A program made the position numbers and the translations under genes. Under the pieces are notes generated by a model. That model searched no databases, had not been told where the DNA came from, and was given only the letters and a program-made list of their open reading frames with translations. This document shows, piece by piece, positions 8,293 to 17,416 of a stretch of DNA of 38,934 nucleotides (positions are counted from its first letter, which is position 1; the number at the start of each line of letters is the position of its first letter). Origin of the DNA: an uncultured Bacteroidia bacterium (GTDB taxonomy: Bacteria > Bacteroidota > Bacteroidia > Bacteroidales > Prolixibacteraceae). The stretch covers positions 1 to 38,934 of the forward strand of contig CAIYPA010000548.1 in the NCBI GenBank assembly GCA_903927965.1, in the 5' to 3' direction.

Positions 8293-8650
8293 TTCTTCTG
8301 GCAGTACTTTGCTTTGGATCTTTTGGCTGATCAATCAGGACTTCCTTGCCCATGACGATGGCAATGTTATCAATAATGGTTATCCGCTCAATTGTTTTCT
8401 CATAAGCCTGATATCTTGTGCCGGATTTCATGGCCTGAATAATTTCTTTCCCCGTGACAACTTTCCCTGCCGGGTTGTTGATCACATATTCGGGTGACCA
8501 TATCTTCCTGAGCGTTATTGTGTCAAACTTTACCAGAGCTTCAGACCAGGTTACTTCCAATTGCCTGATTTTCTGTTCATCCTTCGATTGGCCAAAAGAG
8601 AAGGAAAATGCGATTAATGCGAGCAACAGACTTAATACTACTTTTTTCAT
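8225..8650 (-). CDS. Secreted SnoaL-like/DUF4440 protein
   Basis: The 141-residue protein starts with a signal peptide (MKKVVLSLLLALIAFSFSFGQ, cleavage likely after the FGQ region) and continues as an NTF2-like fold: KIRQLEVTWSEALVKFDTITLRKIWSPEYV at the start and the paired strands RRITNIWIKKKGNWYLIARQATNI at the end. This matches DUF4440/nuclear-transport-factor-2-like proteins, which are usually 120-150 residues, periplasmic in Bacteroidota and of unknown ligand. It stands alone and converges on the small ORF at 8062. Confidence 0.8.
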   Translation of the reverse strand: MKKVVLSLLLALIAFSFSFGQSKDEQKIRQLEVTWSEALVKFDTITLRKIWSPEYVINNPAGKVVTGKEIIQAMKSGTRYQAYEKTIERITIIDNIAIVMGKEVLIDQPKDPKQSTARRITNIWIKKKGNWYLIARQATNI

Positions 8651-8677
8651 AATATGTGTGTTTTATGATTTGGATAT

Positions 8678-8709
8678 CAAAAGTACCAAGAAATATCCAG
8701 ATTTACCAA
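8678..8709 (-). promoter_or_regulatory. Candidate Bacteroidota promoter for the SnoaL-like gene
   Basis: Read on the minus strand, TACTTTTG (8685-8678) fits the Bacteroidota -7 consensus TAnnTTTG. A TTG at 8709-8707 could serve as the -33 element, although the spacing is a few bases longer than usual. The start codon is at 8650, which implies a short leader of about 20 bases. Confidence 0.35.
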
Positions 8710-8889
8710 TTATTGAGCTTATTTCATCCTTGCATTAGAGCACTTCCTGACTGAATAAACCCGTCTGCAATTTAAAATCTGGTGCCGGAAATAGTGCACA
8801 GTTTATAGCTTTCGGATTAAAAATCAACTGATCAAAAAAAAAGAAAAACTTGTTGGTAAACCTATTAAAGTTAATCATATCTTTATCAT

Positions 8890-8930
8890 TATTAAGTCTA
8901 AATAAATATAATTTGTTAATTGACTTAATA
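8890..8930 (+). promoter_or_regulatory. 9-base inverted repeat, candidate operator of the carboxylase operon
   Basis: TATTAAGTC (8890-8898) and GACTTAATA (8922-8930) are perfect inverted repeats with half-site centres 32 bases apart, about three helical turns. An AT-rich stretch with a near -7-like TATAATTTG lies between them. The carboxylase start is about 100 bases downstream. Position and symmetry fit a repressor or activator site for a fatty-acid/branched-chain degradation operon; no regulator gene is nearby. Confidence 0.35.
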
Positions 8931-9026
8931 TGAGGTCTATAGTGAATTATGAAATCATCATTAGACCAATATTATTTGACAAACAGGGGCTAAACTCTTG
9001 TTTTAACGAAAGAACAAAAGGGACTA

Positions 9027-10586
9027 TTGAAACGGCTCATATCAAATATCGATCAGACAGAGGAGAGGTTTAAAGAGAAAATTGAAGCATATAAGGAGTT
9101 AATGGATGTTTTTCATGCCCGAGTAGACAGTGTGATCATCCGGGATAATGATCCATCCGTAATCCGCTATCGTACACGTGGAAAACTGGATGTACGGAGC
9201 CGGATTGATTTGCTTATAGATGAAAAAATGCCCTTTCTTGAACTCTCTACCCTTGCGGCTTTCGGGCAGTACGACAACCAGTTCCCATCGGCTGGTATTG
9301 TTACCGGTATCGGAAAGATACACGGAAAACTTTGCATGATCATCGCCAATGATGCGACAGTCAAAGGGGGTAGCTATATTCTTGAAACTTTGAAAAAACA
9401 CCTTCGCGGTCAGGAAATCGCGAACCGCAACCATCTGCCATGTGTCTATCTTGTTGACTCAGGGGGTATTTTTCTGCCCGAACAGTCAAGGATCTTTCCC
9501 GATCGTGACGGTTTTGGCCGGATCTTTTACAATCAGGCTCAGATGTCATCGGCTGGAATCCCTCAACTCTCCATTGTGATGGGGTCGTGTACCGCAGGTG
9601 GTGCCTATGTTCCTGCGATGAGTGACGAAACCATTATTGTCAGGGATCAGGGTACCATTTTTATTGGCGGACCTCCATTGGTTAAGGCGGCAACTGGCGA
9701 AGAGGTTACGGCGGAGGAACTTGGAGGGGCATTGGTCCACACAGGTATTTCAGGCGTTGCCGACCATCTTGCAGAAAATGAACAAGATGCTATTCAGATT
9801 TGCAGAAATATCCTGGAATTTATCCCTTCGGAGGAGCCGCAACTTTACGAAAAGGTGCCGATAGAAGAGCCAGCTTATAACATCAATGAAATCTACGGTC
9901 TGGCTCCTGTGGATCTTAGAAAACCTGTTGACATTTATGGAATCCTGGCCAGGATTGTCGATGGCAGCAAATTTGAAGAATTTAAACAGAATTATGGACC
10001 TACACTCGTCACCGGATATGCTCGGATAATGGGTTTTCCGGTTGGTATTGTTGCCAACAATGGATTTCTCACTTCTGAAGCTTCATTAAAGGGGGCACAT
10101 TTTATTGAACTTTGCAATTTCCGCAGGATACCACTTCTTTTCCTTCAAAATATCAGCGGATTTATTGTTGGAAAAAAATACGAGCACGAAGGGATTGCGC
10201 GAAACGGTGCCAAGTTGATCCATGCTGTGGCGACCTCCACCGTTCCCAAAATAACCGTGATCATCGGAGGATCGTTTGGTGCTGGAAATTACGCGATGGC
10301 TGGCAGGGCTTACGATCCCGATTTCCTATTTATGTGGCCCAATGCAAAGATTGGGGTCATGGGCGGTCAGCAGGCGCAGGATGTCCTTGATTCGATCAAT
10401 GGGAACAATCAAAATGATCTGATTACCAGATTTGAAGAAGAAAGCTCCGCCTACTACAGCACTTCAAGGCTTTGGGATGATGGGATTATAGATCCGGCAG
10501 ATACAAGGACAGTTGTTGGGCTCGCAATCTCAGTTAGGTTCAACAAAAAATTTGCTCCGCCCAAAAATGGCGTTTACAGGATGTAG
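9027..10586 (+). CDS. Acyl-CoA carboxylase, carboxyltransferase subunit (MccB-like)
   Basis: The 519-residue protein transfers the carboxyl group from carboxybiotin to an acyl-CoA. It matches the beta subunit of 3-methylcrotonyl-CoA carboxylase best: [19 protein letters not shown] (about 156-174), [20 protein letters not shown] (186-205), [20 protein letters not shown] (211-230) and the C-terminal [18 protein letters not shown]. Oxyanion-forming loops are SGGIFL near 145 and GGSFGAG near 415. Length is close to the family's 530. No ATG lies in frame upstream before a stop, so TTG at 9027 is the likely start, preceded by purine-rich AAGGGA. With the next gene it makes one biotin enzyme. Geranyl-CoA carboxylase is the main alternative because the two families are very close. 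Confidence 0.85.
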   Translation: MKRLISNIDQTEERFKEKIEAYKELMDVFHARVDSVIIRDNDPSVIRYRTRGKLDVRSRIDLLIDEKMPFLELSTLAAFGQYDNQFPSAGIVTGIGKIHGKLCMIIANDATVKGGSYILETLKKHLRGQEIANRNHLPCVYLVDSGGIFLPEQSRIFPDRDGFGRIFYNQAQMSSAGIPQLSIVMGSCTAGGAYVPAMSDETIIVRDQGTIFIGGPPLVKAATGEEVTAEELGGALVHTGISGVADHLAENEQDAIQICRNILEFIPSEEPQLYEKVPIEEPAYNINEIYGLAPVDLRKPVDIYGILARIVDGSKFEEFKQNYGPTLVTGYARIMGFPVGIVANNGFLTSEASLKGAHFIELCNFRRIPLLFLQNISGFIVGKKYEHEGIARNGAKLIHAVATSTVPKITVIIGGSFGAGNYAMAGRAYDPDFLFMWPNAKIGVMGGQQAQDVLDSINGNNQNDLITRFEEESSAYYSTSRLWDDGIIDPADTRTVVGLAISVRFNKKFAPPKNGVYRM

Positions 10587-10681
10587 TTCATTATAATGAA
10601 GAATTAAAAATTAAGAATTAATAATGGAATGAAAAATGTTGCTTGAACTTGATAATCATCATATTAATAGAATGAAATTCA

Positions 10682-12679
10682 ATGGCATTACCGGATAAAT
10701 TGTTGGTGGCAAACAGGGGCGAAATAGCCTTGCGGATCATCAGATCGGCAAAGCTATTGGGCATTCAGACTGTTGCCATTTATACAGAATCTGAACAAGA
10801 AGCCGGTTACATGATGTTGGCAGATGAAAGAATATCTCTTGGGGTGGATGACCTGAGTGCTACTTTTTTGAACATTGACAAGATCATTGAAATTGCCGTT
10901 GCGACCGGATCAAAAGCCATTCACCCGGGATATGGGTTTTTATCCGAGAATCCCGATTTTGCCGTTGCATGTAAGAAACATCATATCATTTTCGTGGGTC
11001 CCGAGCCGGAAGTCCTCAGATTGATGGGGAATAAACCGGATGCAAAAAAAATGGCTGCCAATCTTGGAATACCTGTGGTTGCAAGCCACAGACTTGAACC
11101 CGGATCTGATCTTTCAGGTCTATCAATTGAATTTCCAGTGTTGATCAAAGCATCTTTTGGTGGTGGCGGAAAAGGGATGAAACTGGTTTACAATCCCGAA
11201 GAATTGGAGGAACAGGTTAAGCGATCGTCACGCATGGCCCTGGAATATTTCGGGAATGGGGAACTTTTTGTCGAACAATACATCCGGAATGCACGTCATG
11301 TTGAAGTCCAGATCATGGGGGACAAATTTGGAAATGTTATTCATTTGAACGAGCGGGAGTGTTCGATTCAGCGGAATCACCAAAAAATCGTGGAAGAGGC
11401 CCCGGCGATTTTTCTGTCACAGGAGTTGCGCGAAAAATTGTTGTCAAATGCAGTAAAAATTGGGAAATCAGTGAATTACACAGGAGCTGGTACAGTTGAA
11501 TTTTTGGTGGATGAAGCTGGCAATTATTTCTTTATGGAGATGAACCCCCGGATTCAGGTGGAACATGCTGTTACGGAACAGATCACCGGAATTGACATTG
11601 TCTCCGAACAGTTAAAAGTCGCATCAGGATTTCCTCTTTCACTTTCACAGCAACAGGTGATTGTTGCTGGTCATGCCATTGAAATCAGAGTTTATGCTGA
11701 AAATCCTGCAAATGAGTTTCGTCCTTCCTCTGATCCACTATTATCAATCAATCTGCCACTGCATCACCCTGATATCAGGATTGAGGCCGATCTGCAGAAC
11801 AAACAGCATACAGGCAACAGTTTTGATCCTCTGCTGCTCAAGTTGATTGCGAGGGGGAAAGATCGCAAAAGTGCTATCAAATTACTTAGAGAAAGCATCA
11901 GGGATTTAAATATCATCGGTCCGGGAAACAATGTCAAATACATGGAAATGATCCTTGCCCACGACCTTTACTGGCAAAATCTGATTTCAGTCGAATTTTG
12001 CGGGACATATCATAAAGAACTGATCCGATATGATAAAGCAGAAATGGATCCTGAGATTCTTCCTTATCTTATTGCACTGGCAATTGAAAAGTCCTACCTG
12101 GAAAGTGATTGTGAAAAAGTTGCAGATGTATGGAAATATACTGGATATTGGCGATTGTCATCAACAGTAATTCCGATTGCGATTGATGATAAAAATTACA
12201 AGGTCCGTCTTACAAGTCGTGATAGGTCTATGCCCTCTTTTTTAGTGAATGGAATTGTCACCAACTTTTTAATTGAGTGCAAATCGGAAGATTGTATGGC
12301 GGTTACGATCAACAACGCAACAAAGGGAATCTATTATCACATGACAGATCAGGGTGAAATCAGAATAAGCCTTGGAAATATTCAGCACCGGATTACATTG
12401 CCCAGGTTATTGAAAAGTTATCCAGAAACAGCCAAGCGCTCCGAAAGTGGAGCAATTGCTGAATCCAATGATATTATCTCACCGCTTTATGGTAAAATAC
12501 TCGAAGTCTTTATCAAAGAGAACCAGTTAATTAAAGTTGGAGACCCATTGCTTGTGATCGAATCGATGAAATCTGAAAACCATATTCTCTCGCATCGGGA
12601 TGCCAGGGTGAAAAAAATTGCAACTAAAGTAGGGGCGCAGGTCACCGACCGTATGCCACTTATCTATTTGGAGGATTAA
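10682..12679 (+). CDS. Acyl-CoA carboxylase, biotin carboxylase/biotin carrier subunit (MccA-like)
   Basis: The 665-residue protein has the biotin carboxylase N-domain (LLVANRGEIALRIIRSAKLL at 7-26; HPGYGFLSENPDFA), the ATP-grasp glycine loop GGGGKGM (160-166), the metal/bicarbonate segment FMEMNPRIQVEHAVTEQITG, and a C-terminal biotinyl domain whose lysine is K630 in ESMKSEN. The carrier motif is ESMKS rather than the common AMKM; biotinylation should still be possible because M-K is kept. A linker domain between them fits the BT domain of MCC/PCC alpha chains. It lies 95 bases after the beta subunit and one base before the dehydrogenase, so the three form an operon for branched-chain acyl-CoA oxidation and carboxylation. 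Confidence 0.88.
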   Translation: MALPDKLLVANRGEIALRIIRSAKLLGIQTVAIYTESEQEAGYMMLADERISLGVDDLSATFLNIDKIIEIAVATGSKAIHPGYGFLSENPDFAVACKKHHIIFVGPEPEVLRLMGNKPDAKKMAANLGIPVVASHRLEPGSDLSGLSIEFPVLIKASFGGGGKGMKLVYNPEELEEQVKRSSRMALEYFGNGELFVEQYIRNARHVEVQIMGDKFGNVIHLNERECSIQRNHQKIVEEAPAIFLSQELREKLLSNAVKIGKSVNYTGAGTVEFLVDEAGNYFFMEMNPRIQVEHAVTEQITGIDIVSEQLKVASGFPLSLSQQQVIVAGHAIEIRVYAENPANEFRPSSDPLLSINLPLHHPDIRIEADLQNKQHTGNSFDPLLLKLIARGKDRKSAIKLLRESIRDLNIIGPGNNVKYMEMILAHDLYWQNLISVEFCGTYHKELIRYDKAEMDPEILPYLIALAIEKSYLESDCEKVADVWKYTGYWRLSSTVIPIAIDDKNYKVRLTSRDRSMPSFLVNGIVTNFLIECKSEDCMAVTINNATKGIYYHMTDQGEIRISLGNIQHRITLPRLLKSYPETAKRSESGAIAESNDIISPLYGKILEVFIKENQLIKVGDPLLVIESMKSENHILSHRDARVKKIATKVGAQVTDRMPLIYLED

Positions 12680-12680
12680 A

Positions 12681-13829
12681 ATGAATGAGCTATTAGACAA
12701 CAACACAATTAATTACAGGGAAAAGATCAGGGCTTTTTCCGAAAACGTGATTAAACCAATCGCCATAGCGCAGGACCAAAAAGAGGAGTTCCCTGTTTTT
12801 TTGGCCAAACAGATGGGTGATACCGGTCTGTTTGGAATTACCCTTCCTGCAAAGTATGGAGGACAAGGTTTGGATTACCTTTCCTATATCATTGCCATTG
12901 AGGAGATTGCCCGCATTGACAGTTCACCGGCGGCAACTGTTGCTGCGCACAATTCCCTCGGAATTAATCCTATTTATACCTTTGGAACTGAAGATCAGAG
13001 GCTTCAATTCCTGCCGGGATTGTGTACCGGGGAAAAACTGTGGGCATTCGGCCTCACCGAAAGCAATGCCGGTTCAGATGCAAAGGGGGTCGAAACTGTG
13101 GCGAAACTGGAAGATGAACAATGGACTATTAATGGATCCAAAATATTCATCACAAACAGTTCCTCTGAAATTGCTTCGGGCATTACCCTTCAGACCATCA
13201 CCGATGAAAAAAACGGGGAGAAGGAACTTTCTGTCATTTTAGTTGACAGGTCAACACAGGGCTATTCCACTACCCCAATTAAAGGGAAATTAATGTGGAG
13301 GGCTGTTGACAATGGAAAGCTTGCTTTCGAAAATTGTAAAGTTCCTGCTTCAAACCTGTTGGGAAAACGTGGTGAAGGGATGAAGATCATGCTCTCAACG
13401 CTGGATGCCGGAAGGCTTTCGATTGCAGCCATAGGACTCGGACTTTCACAGGGGGCTTTTGAAATGGCCCTCGAATATGCACAAAAGCGCAAGCAATTTG
13501 GAAAACATCTGGTTGAATTTCAAGCCATATCCTTTAAACTTGCGGAGATGGCCACAAAAATTGAATTGGCCAGGAACACCTTGTACCATGCCTGCCGGTT
13601 AAAAGATGCTAGTTTGCCTTTTGCAAAGCAGGCCGCCATCTCAAAGCTTTATTGTTCGGAGATTGCCAAGGAGGTCGCTGATGAATCCCTTCAGATCCAT
13701 GGTGCGTATGGATTTTTACGTGAAAACCATATTGAGCGATTTTATCGTGACCAGCGGTTACTCCAGATTGGTGAAGGCACTTCCGAAATACTGAAAATGG
13801 TCATCTCCCGCAGCATTATCCAATCCTAA
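12681..13829 (+). CDS. Acyl-CoA dehydrogenase
   Basis: This 382-residue FAD flavoprotein introduces a trans-2 double bond into a short or branched acyl-CoA, with electrons passing to ETF. Family motifs are clear: LWAFGLTESNAGSDAKGVET, QFGKHLVEFQAISFKLAEMA, IHGAYGFLRENHIERFYRDQ and QIGEGTSEILKMVI near the end. E365 in GEGT is the catalytic base position of short- and medium-chain enzymes; isovaleryl-CoA dehydrogenases normally have a non-acidic residue there and place the base elsewhere. Context beside a methylcrotonyl-CoA-carboxylase-like pair suggests isovaleryl-CoA, but this residue argues for a short-chain or 2-methylbutyryl-type enzyme. The gene starts one base after the alpha subunit and ends 11 bases before the IPP isomerase gene. 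Confidence 0.88.
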   Translation: MNELLDNNTINYREKIRAFSENVIKPIAIAQDQKEEFPVFLAKQMGDTGLFGITLPAKYGGQGLDYLSYIIAIEEIARIDSSPAATVAAHNSLGINPIYTFGTEDQRLQFLPGLCTGEKLWAFGLTESNAGSDAKGVETVAKLEDEQWTINGSKIFITNSSSEIASGITLQTITDEKNGEKELSVILVDRSTQGYSTTPIKGKLMWRAVDNGKLAFENCKVPASNLLGKRGEGMKIMLSTLDAGRLSIAAIGLGLSQGAFEMALEYAQKRKQFGKHLVEFQAISFKLAEMATKIELARNTLYHACRLKDASLPFAKQAAISKLYCSEIAKEVADESLQIHGAYGFLRENHIERFYRDQRLLQIGEGTSEILKMVISRSIIQS

Positions 13830-13840
13830 ACGCAACAATT

Positions 13841-14890
13841 ATGGATATCATCAAAAAAGAAGAAAAATCTACGAAGACTGTGTTTCGGGAACCATCCGAT
13901 CGTAAGTCTGACCATATCAATCTGGCGATTCATTCGCAAACACCAGTCAATGAGATGGATGATCGGTTCTATTATGAACCCATGATTTCAGGGTTTCCTA
14001 AAGTTGATTCTGACCCAATTGCATTTTCCGGCAAAACATTGAAAGTTCCGATCTGGGTCTCCAGTATGACCGGCGGATATGCCCTTTCGGGTATCATCAA
14101 CCGGAACCTTGCACGGGCTTGCAACGAGTTTGGAATGGGAATGGGCTTGGGTTCCTGCCGCAGGTTGCTCGAAGACGACACCTTCTTTAACGATTTTAAT
14201 GTTAGGCCAATTATTGGCGACAATCAACCCTTGTTCGCAAACCTGGGAATTGCCCAGGTGGAGGAATTGGTTGAAAAAAAAGAAACTGATAGTTTAAGAC
14301 GATTAATTGACCGGTTGCAAGCTGATGGATTGATTGTTCATGTCAATCCGCTACAGGAGTTTTTTCAGCCGGAAGGCAACATTATCAACCATCCGCCGGT
14401 CGAAACCATTGAAAAGCTTCTGGCTTTGATTGATTTTCCATTGATCGTAAAAGAAGTTGGACAGGGGTTTGGACCTCAGAGTATCCGCCGGTTGATGCAA
14501 TTGCCACTTGCAGCGATTGAATTTGGTGCTTTCGGTGGAACGAATTTCTCAAAAATAGAAAACAGCCGACAACCGGTTCATCAAAAATCAAAGTACGAAC
14601 CATTTGTGAATGTGGGTGTTACTGCTGAGGAGATGGTTGACCTTATCACCGGAATGGTAAGCAGAGGTGATCGGTTTCTTTGCAATCAACTGATCATTTC
14701 AGGGGGTATCCGGAACTTTCTGGACGGATTTTACCTGACCCAGAAATCTGTCCTTCCGGCAATATATGCACAAGCCTCTTTGTTCCTGAAATACAGTCAG
14801 GGCGATTATTCCGTTTTACAGCAATTTGTGAGCGACCAGATTGAAGGGTATAAAATGGCCCAAAACTATCTTACCTTAAAAAATAGATGA
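13841..14890 (+). CDS. fni: Isopentenyl-diphosphate delta-isomerase, type 2
   Basis: The 349-residue protein interconverts IPP and DMAPP using FMN and NADPH. It has the type 2 signature DRKSDHINLAI (20-30), SSMTGG (74-79), the VHVNPLQEFF segment near 165, KEVGQGFG and FGAFGGTNFSKIE for FMN and phosphate binding, and a glycine-rich IISGGIRNF near the end. Length is typical. It follows the dehydrogenase after 11 bases and comes before HMG-CoA reductase, so it links the acyl-CoA genes to the mevalonate genes in one stretch. Confidence 0.92.
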   Translation: MDIIKKEEKSTKTVFREPSDRKSDHINLAIHSQTPVNEMDDRFYYEPMISGFPKVDSDPIAFSGKTLKVPIWVSSMTGGYALSGIINRNLARACNEFGMGMGLGSCRRLLEDDTFFNDFNVRPIIGDNQPLFANLGIAQVEELVEKKETDSLRRLIDRLQADGLIVHVNPLQEFFQPEGNIINHPPVETIEKLLALIDFPLIVKEVGQGFGPQSIRRLMQLPLAAIEFGAFGGTNFSKIENSRQPVHQKSKYEPFVNVGVTAEEMVDLITGMVSRGDRFLCNQLIISGGIRNFLDGFYLTQKSVLPAIYAQASLFLKYSQGDYSVLQQFVSDQIEGYKMAQNYLTLKNR

Positions 14891-15001
14891 TCGAAAAAGA
14901 ACTAAATAATGACGTGTTTACTCCCCCTGATCCCACATTTGCGTGACTTTATGTATCTTATTGAAAGTCAGATCTCCCCCTTTAGAGCTTGTCCCGGCCT
15001 G

Positions 15002-15035
15002 CCCCGACACTCGGGGACATGTCGGGAGTTCGGGG
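15002..15035. repeat. GC-rich nested palindromic element
   Basis: CCCCGA (15002-15007) pairs with TCGGGG (15011-15016) and alternatively with TCGGGA (15022-15027) or TCGGGG (15030-15035). Just upstream TGTCCC (14990-14995) can pair with GGGACA (15014-15019). The element stands out from the AT-rich spacer before mvaA and shares its CCCGA/TCGGG core with the hairpins found in two tRNA relics near 34.5 and 35.0 kb. It is probably a REP-like interspersed palindrome. Confidence 0.5.
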
Positions 15036-15092
15036 TATTGGAAAAGGAAATTTAATGATTTTCATTATTTAATGTGATTTTGATTTAGTAAT

Positions 15093-16397
15093 ATGACAGT
15101 TATATCAGGCTTTTCAAAACTCGACAGGAGACAAAGAATAAAGTTCCTCGCTGAACATTCAAAAATGCAGGCGTCCGATTGTTTTAGAATATATGACTTT
15201 GACGCTCCCGAAGAACAACAAGGGGTATTTGAGCAGATGATCGAAAACTACATTGGGAATTTTCCTATTCCAATGGGTCTGGTGACCAATATGGTCCTCA
15301 ATGGTGAATCATTGACAGTTCCTTATGTTACAGAGGAAAGTTCCGTGGTGGCAGCAGCTTCCAAAGCATCAAAATTCTGGGCTTCAAGGGGAGGTTTTAC
15401 CGCTGTTGTCACTTCGATGACCAAGAAGGGGCAGGTTCACTTCACATGGAATGGCAACCAGAAAATAATCACAGAATTGTTCCCGGAAATCAGAAAAAAA
15501 CTAATACAAGCTACCGATGTCATAACCGAAAAAATGAGAAAACGGGGTGGAGGAATCAAAGAGATCCAGCTCATCAACAAGACCAATGATCTTCCTTATT
15601 ATTATCACATTGATGTATCCTTCGAAACAGCAGATGCAATGGGGGCAAATTTCATCAACAGTTGCATAGAGACTTTCGCCTCAGTTTTGGTGAATCTTCC
15701 CGAATTAAATACGGAGGAAAACCATATCGAAATCATTATGTCAATCTTATCCAACTATACCCCAGATTGTAAAGTAAACTGCCATGTTGAATGTCCGGTA
15801 GAAGACCTTGCTGGATGGGATAAAAAACTAACAGGTTTAGCTTTTGCAAGAAAATTCAAACATGCCGTGGACATCGCAAATCTAGACATTTCGAGGGCTG
15901 TCACCAACAATAAGGGAATCTTCAATGGAATAGATGCGGTGATGCTCGCATCGGGAAACGACTGTAGGGCCGTATCTGCATCGGCACATGCCTATGCCTC
16001 AAGAGGTGGCTCTTATAAGGGGTTAACCTCTATTTATTTATTTGATAATGTGTTCCGTTATGAACTTGAGTTACCGTTGGCCGTTGGCACTGTCGGCGGG
16101 ATCACACGGATTCACCCCATGGTGAAAAAGGCGATGGCGATGATGAACTTCCCGGATGCCAAAAAGCTGATGATGATTGCCGCTGCTTCTGGTTTGGCGA
16201 ATAACTTTTCTGCAATTGCTTCATTGGTAACGACAGGAATTCAGGCAGGCCATATGAGGATGCACCTGACGAATGTATTGAGCCAGTTGAATGCCAGTCA
16301 GGTTGAACGGGAAACTGTAATCCATCATTTCATGGACAGGGCTGTAAGTTATGCAGCAGTTGAAAAACTGATCATGGAAATTAGAAATAACAGATGA
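15093..16397 (+). CDS. mvaA: Hydroxymethylglutaryl-CoA reductase, class II
   Basis: The 434-residue enzyme reduces HMG-CoA to mevalonate, the committed step of the mevalonate pathway. The length and lack of a membrane anchor fit bacterial class II enzymes. Key motifs are ENYIGNFPIPMG (51-62), TEESSVVAAASKASKFW (from 80, containing the catalytic glutamate), NNKGIFNGIDAVMLASGNDCRAVSA (catalytic Lys and Asp), and SAIASLVTTGIQAGHMRMH with the catalytic histidine. The dinucleotide-binding part is in the middle (SMTKKGQVHFTWNG onward). The stop overlaps the next start by four bases (ATGA), so it is coupled to the GHMP kinase. Confidence 0.92.
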   Translation: MTVISGFSKLDRRQRIKFLAEHSKMQASDCFRIYDFDAPEEQQGVFEQMIENYIGNFPIPMGLVTNMVLNGESLTVPYVTEESSVVAAASKASKFWASRGGFTAVVTSMTKKGQVHFTWNGNQKIITELFPEIRKKLIQATDVITEKMRKRGGGIKEIQLINKTNDLPYYYHIDVSFETADAMGANFINSCIETFASVLVNLPELNTEENHIEIIMSILSNYTPDCKVNCHVECPVEDLAGWDKKLTGLAFARKFKHAVDIANLDISRAVTNNKGIFNGIDAVMLASGNDCRAVSASAHAYASRGGSYKGLTSIYLFDNVFRYELELPLAVGTVGGITRIHPMVKKAMAMMNFPDAKKLMMIAAASGLANNFSAIASLVTTGIQAGHMRMHLTNVLSQLNASQVERETVIHHFMDRAVSYAAVEKLIMEIRNNR

Positions 16398-17350
16398 AAA
16401 GTCCTGAAATAAATATCTTTAAATCGCCTGCAAAACTTATGTTGTCAGGTGAATACCTTGTACTTAAAGGTGCCCTTTCGCTTGGCTTGCCCCTAAAATA
16501 TGGACAGACCCTAAAAGTGGAGACATGCGAAGGTAAATCTGCAATGCATTGGCAATCAAAGATCAACGGAGTAGTATGGTTTTCAACGACCATTCAACTG
16601 CCAGATTTCAAGGTAACAGCATCCAACCTGCCGAAGATATCGGATACCCTTGTCCAAATTCTGATTGCGGCAAAAGAGCTGAATCCCGGTTTCCTGAAAT
16701 TGAACCATGAATATCGGGTCACCTCCGGTATGGATTTTGATCCCGCCTGGGGAATTGGATCGAGCAGTTCGCTGATATCCAATATTGCCTGGTGGGCAGG
16801 TTGCGATCCATTTATTCTCAACAAAAAGATTTTCAACGGTTCAGGGTATGATATCGCGTGTGCAAGATCTTCAACACCAATAATTTACAAATTAGCAGAA
16901 GATCGACCTCTCTTCCGTAAGGCAGACTTTAAACCCCATTTTCATGGAAATCTATATTTCATTTACCTGAACCGGAAACAGGACACGAGAAAAAGTATCC
17001 TGAAGACGGATCTTTCAACCCTATCCAACATCGATATCAATACAATCTCGGAATTGACCCTACGTCTCGAAAAAGCTGAAGGTCTTGTCGATTTTCAAGA
17101 GTTGATGGATCAGCACGAAGAGCTTACCGGCAGAATTATTGGCCATACAACCGTCAGGGAGTTGTTTTTTAGCGATTTTAACGGATCCGTAAAGTCATTG
17201 GGTGCCTGGGGAGGTGATTTTATTCTCGCAGCTTCCAGTGCTTCTGAAAAGTACATACGGGACTATTTTATCGGTAAAAACCTGACCATAATCTTTCACT
17301 ACAATGATTTTGTTTTGAATCCAGTTTTACAGGATTCAATTTGGCAGTAA
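16394..17350 (+). CDS. GHMP kinase, candidate phosphomevalonate kinase
   Basis: This 318-residue GHMP-superfamily kinase starts FKSPAKLMLSGEYLVLKGAL and carries the ATP loop WGIGSSSSLISNIAWW near residue 118, then NGSGYDIACARSSTPIIYKL. The GYDIA motif marks a Bacteroidota group of GHMP kinases seen beside HMG-CoA reductase. A mevalonate kinase-like gene and the decarboxylase are present separately, so the missing step, phosphorylation of 5-phosphomevalonate, is the natural assignment. The protein is shorter than classical phosphomevalonate kinases and the substrate is inferred from context only. It overlaps mvaA by four bases. Confidence 0.75.
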   Translation: MKSPEINIFKSPAKLMLSGEYLVLKGALSLGLPLKYGQTLKVETCEGKSAMHWQSKINGVVWFSTTIQLPDFKVTASNLPKISDTLVQILIAAKELNPGFLKLNHEYRVTSGMDFDPAWGIGSSSSLISNIAWWAGCDPFILNKKIFNGSGYDIACARSSTPIIYKLAEDRPLFRKADFKPHFHGNLYFIYLNRKQDTRKSILKTDLSTLSNIDINTISELTLRLEKAEGLVDFQELMDQHEELTGRIIGHTTVRELFFSDFNGSVKSLGAWGGDFILAASSASEKYIRDYFIGKNLTIIFHYNDFVLNPVLQDSIWQ

Positions 17351-17416
17351 TCAGGAAATCCGGCGAAAATAATCAAGATGCAAAATATTTAATATATAGT
17401 AAATCAGGGATATACA

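Larger units (their letters stand above)
8651..9026. other. Divergent intergenic region
   Basis: This 376-base AT-rich region separates the minus-strand SnoaL-like gene from the plus-strand carboxylase operon. It contains a probable promoter for the former (8678-8709) and an inverted repeat before the latter (8890-8930). I see no gene in it. Confidence 0.6.
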
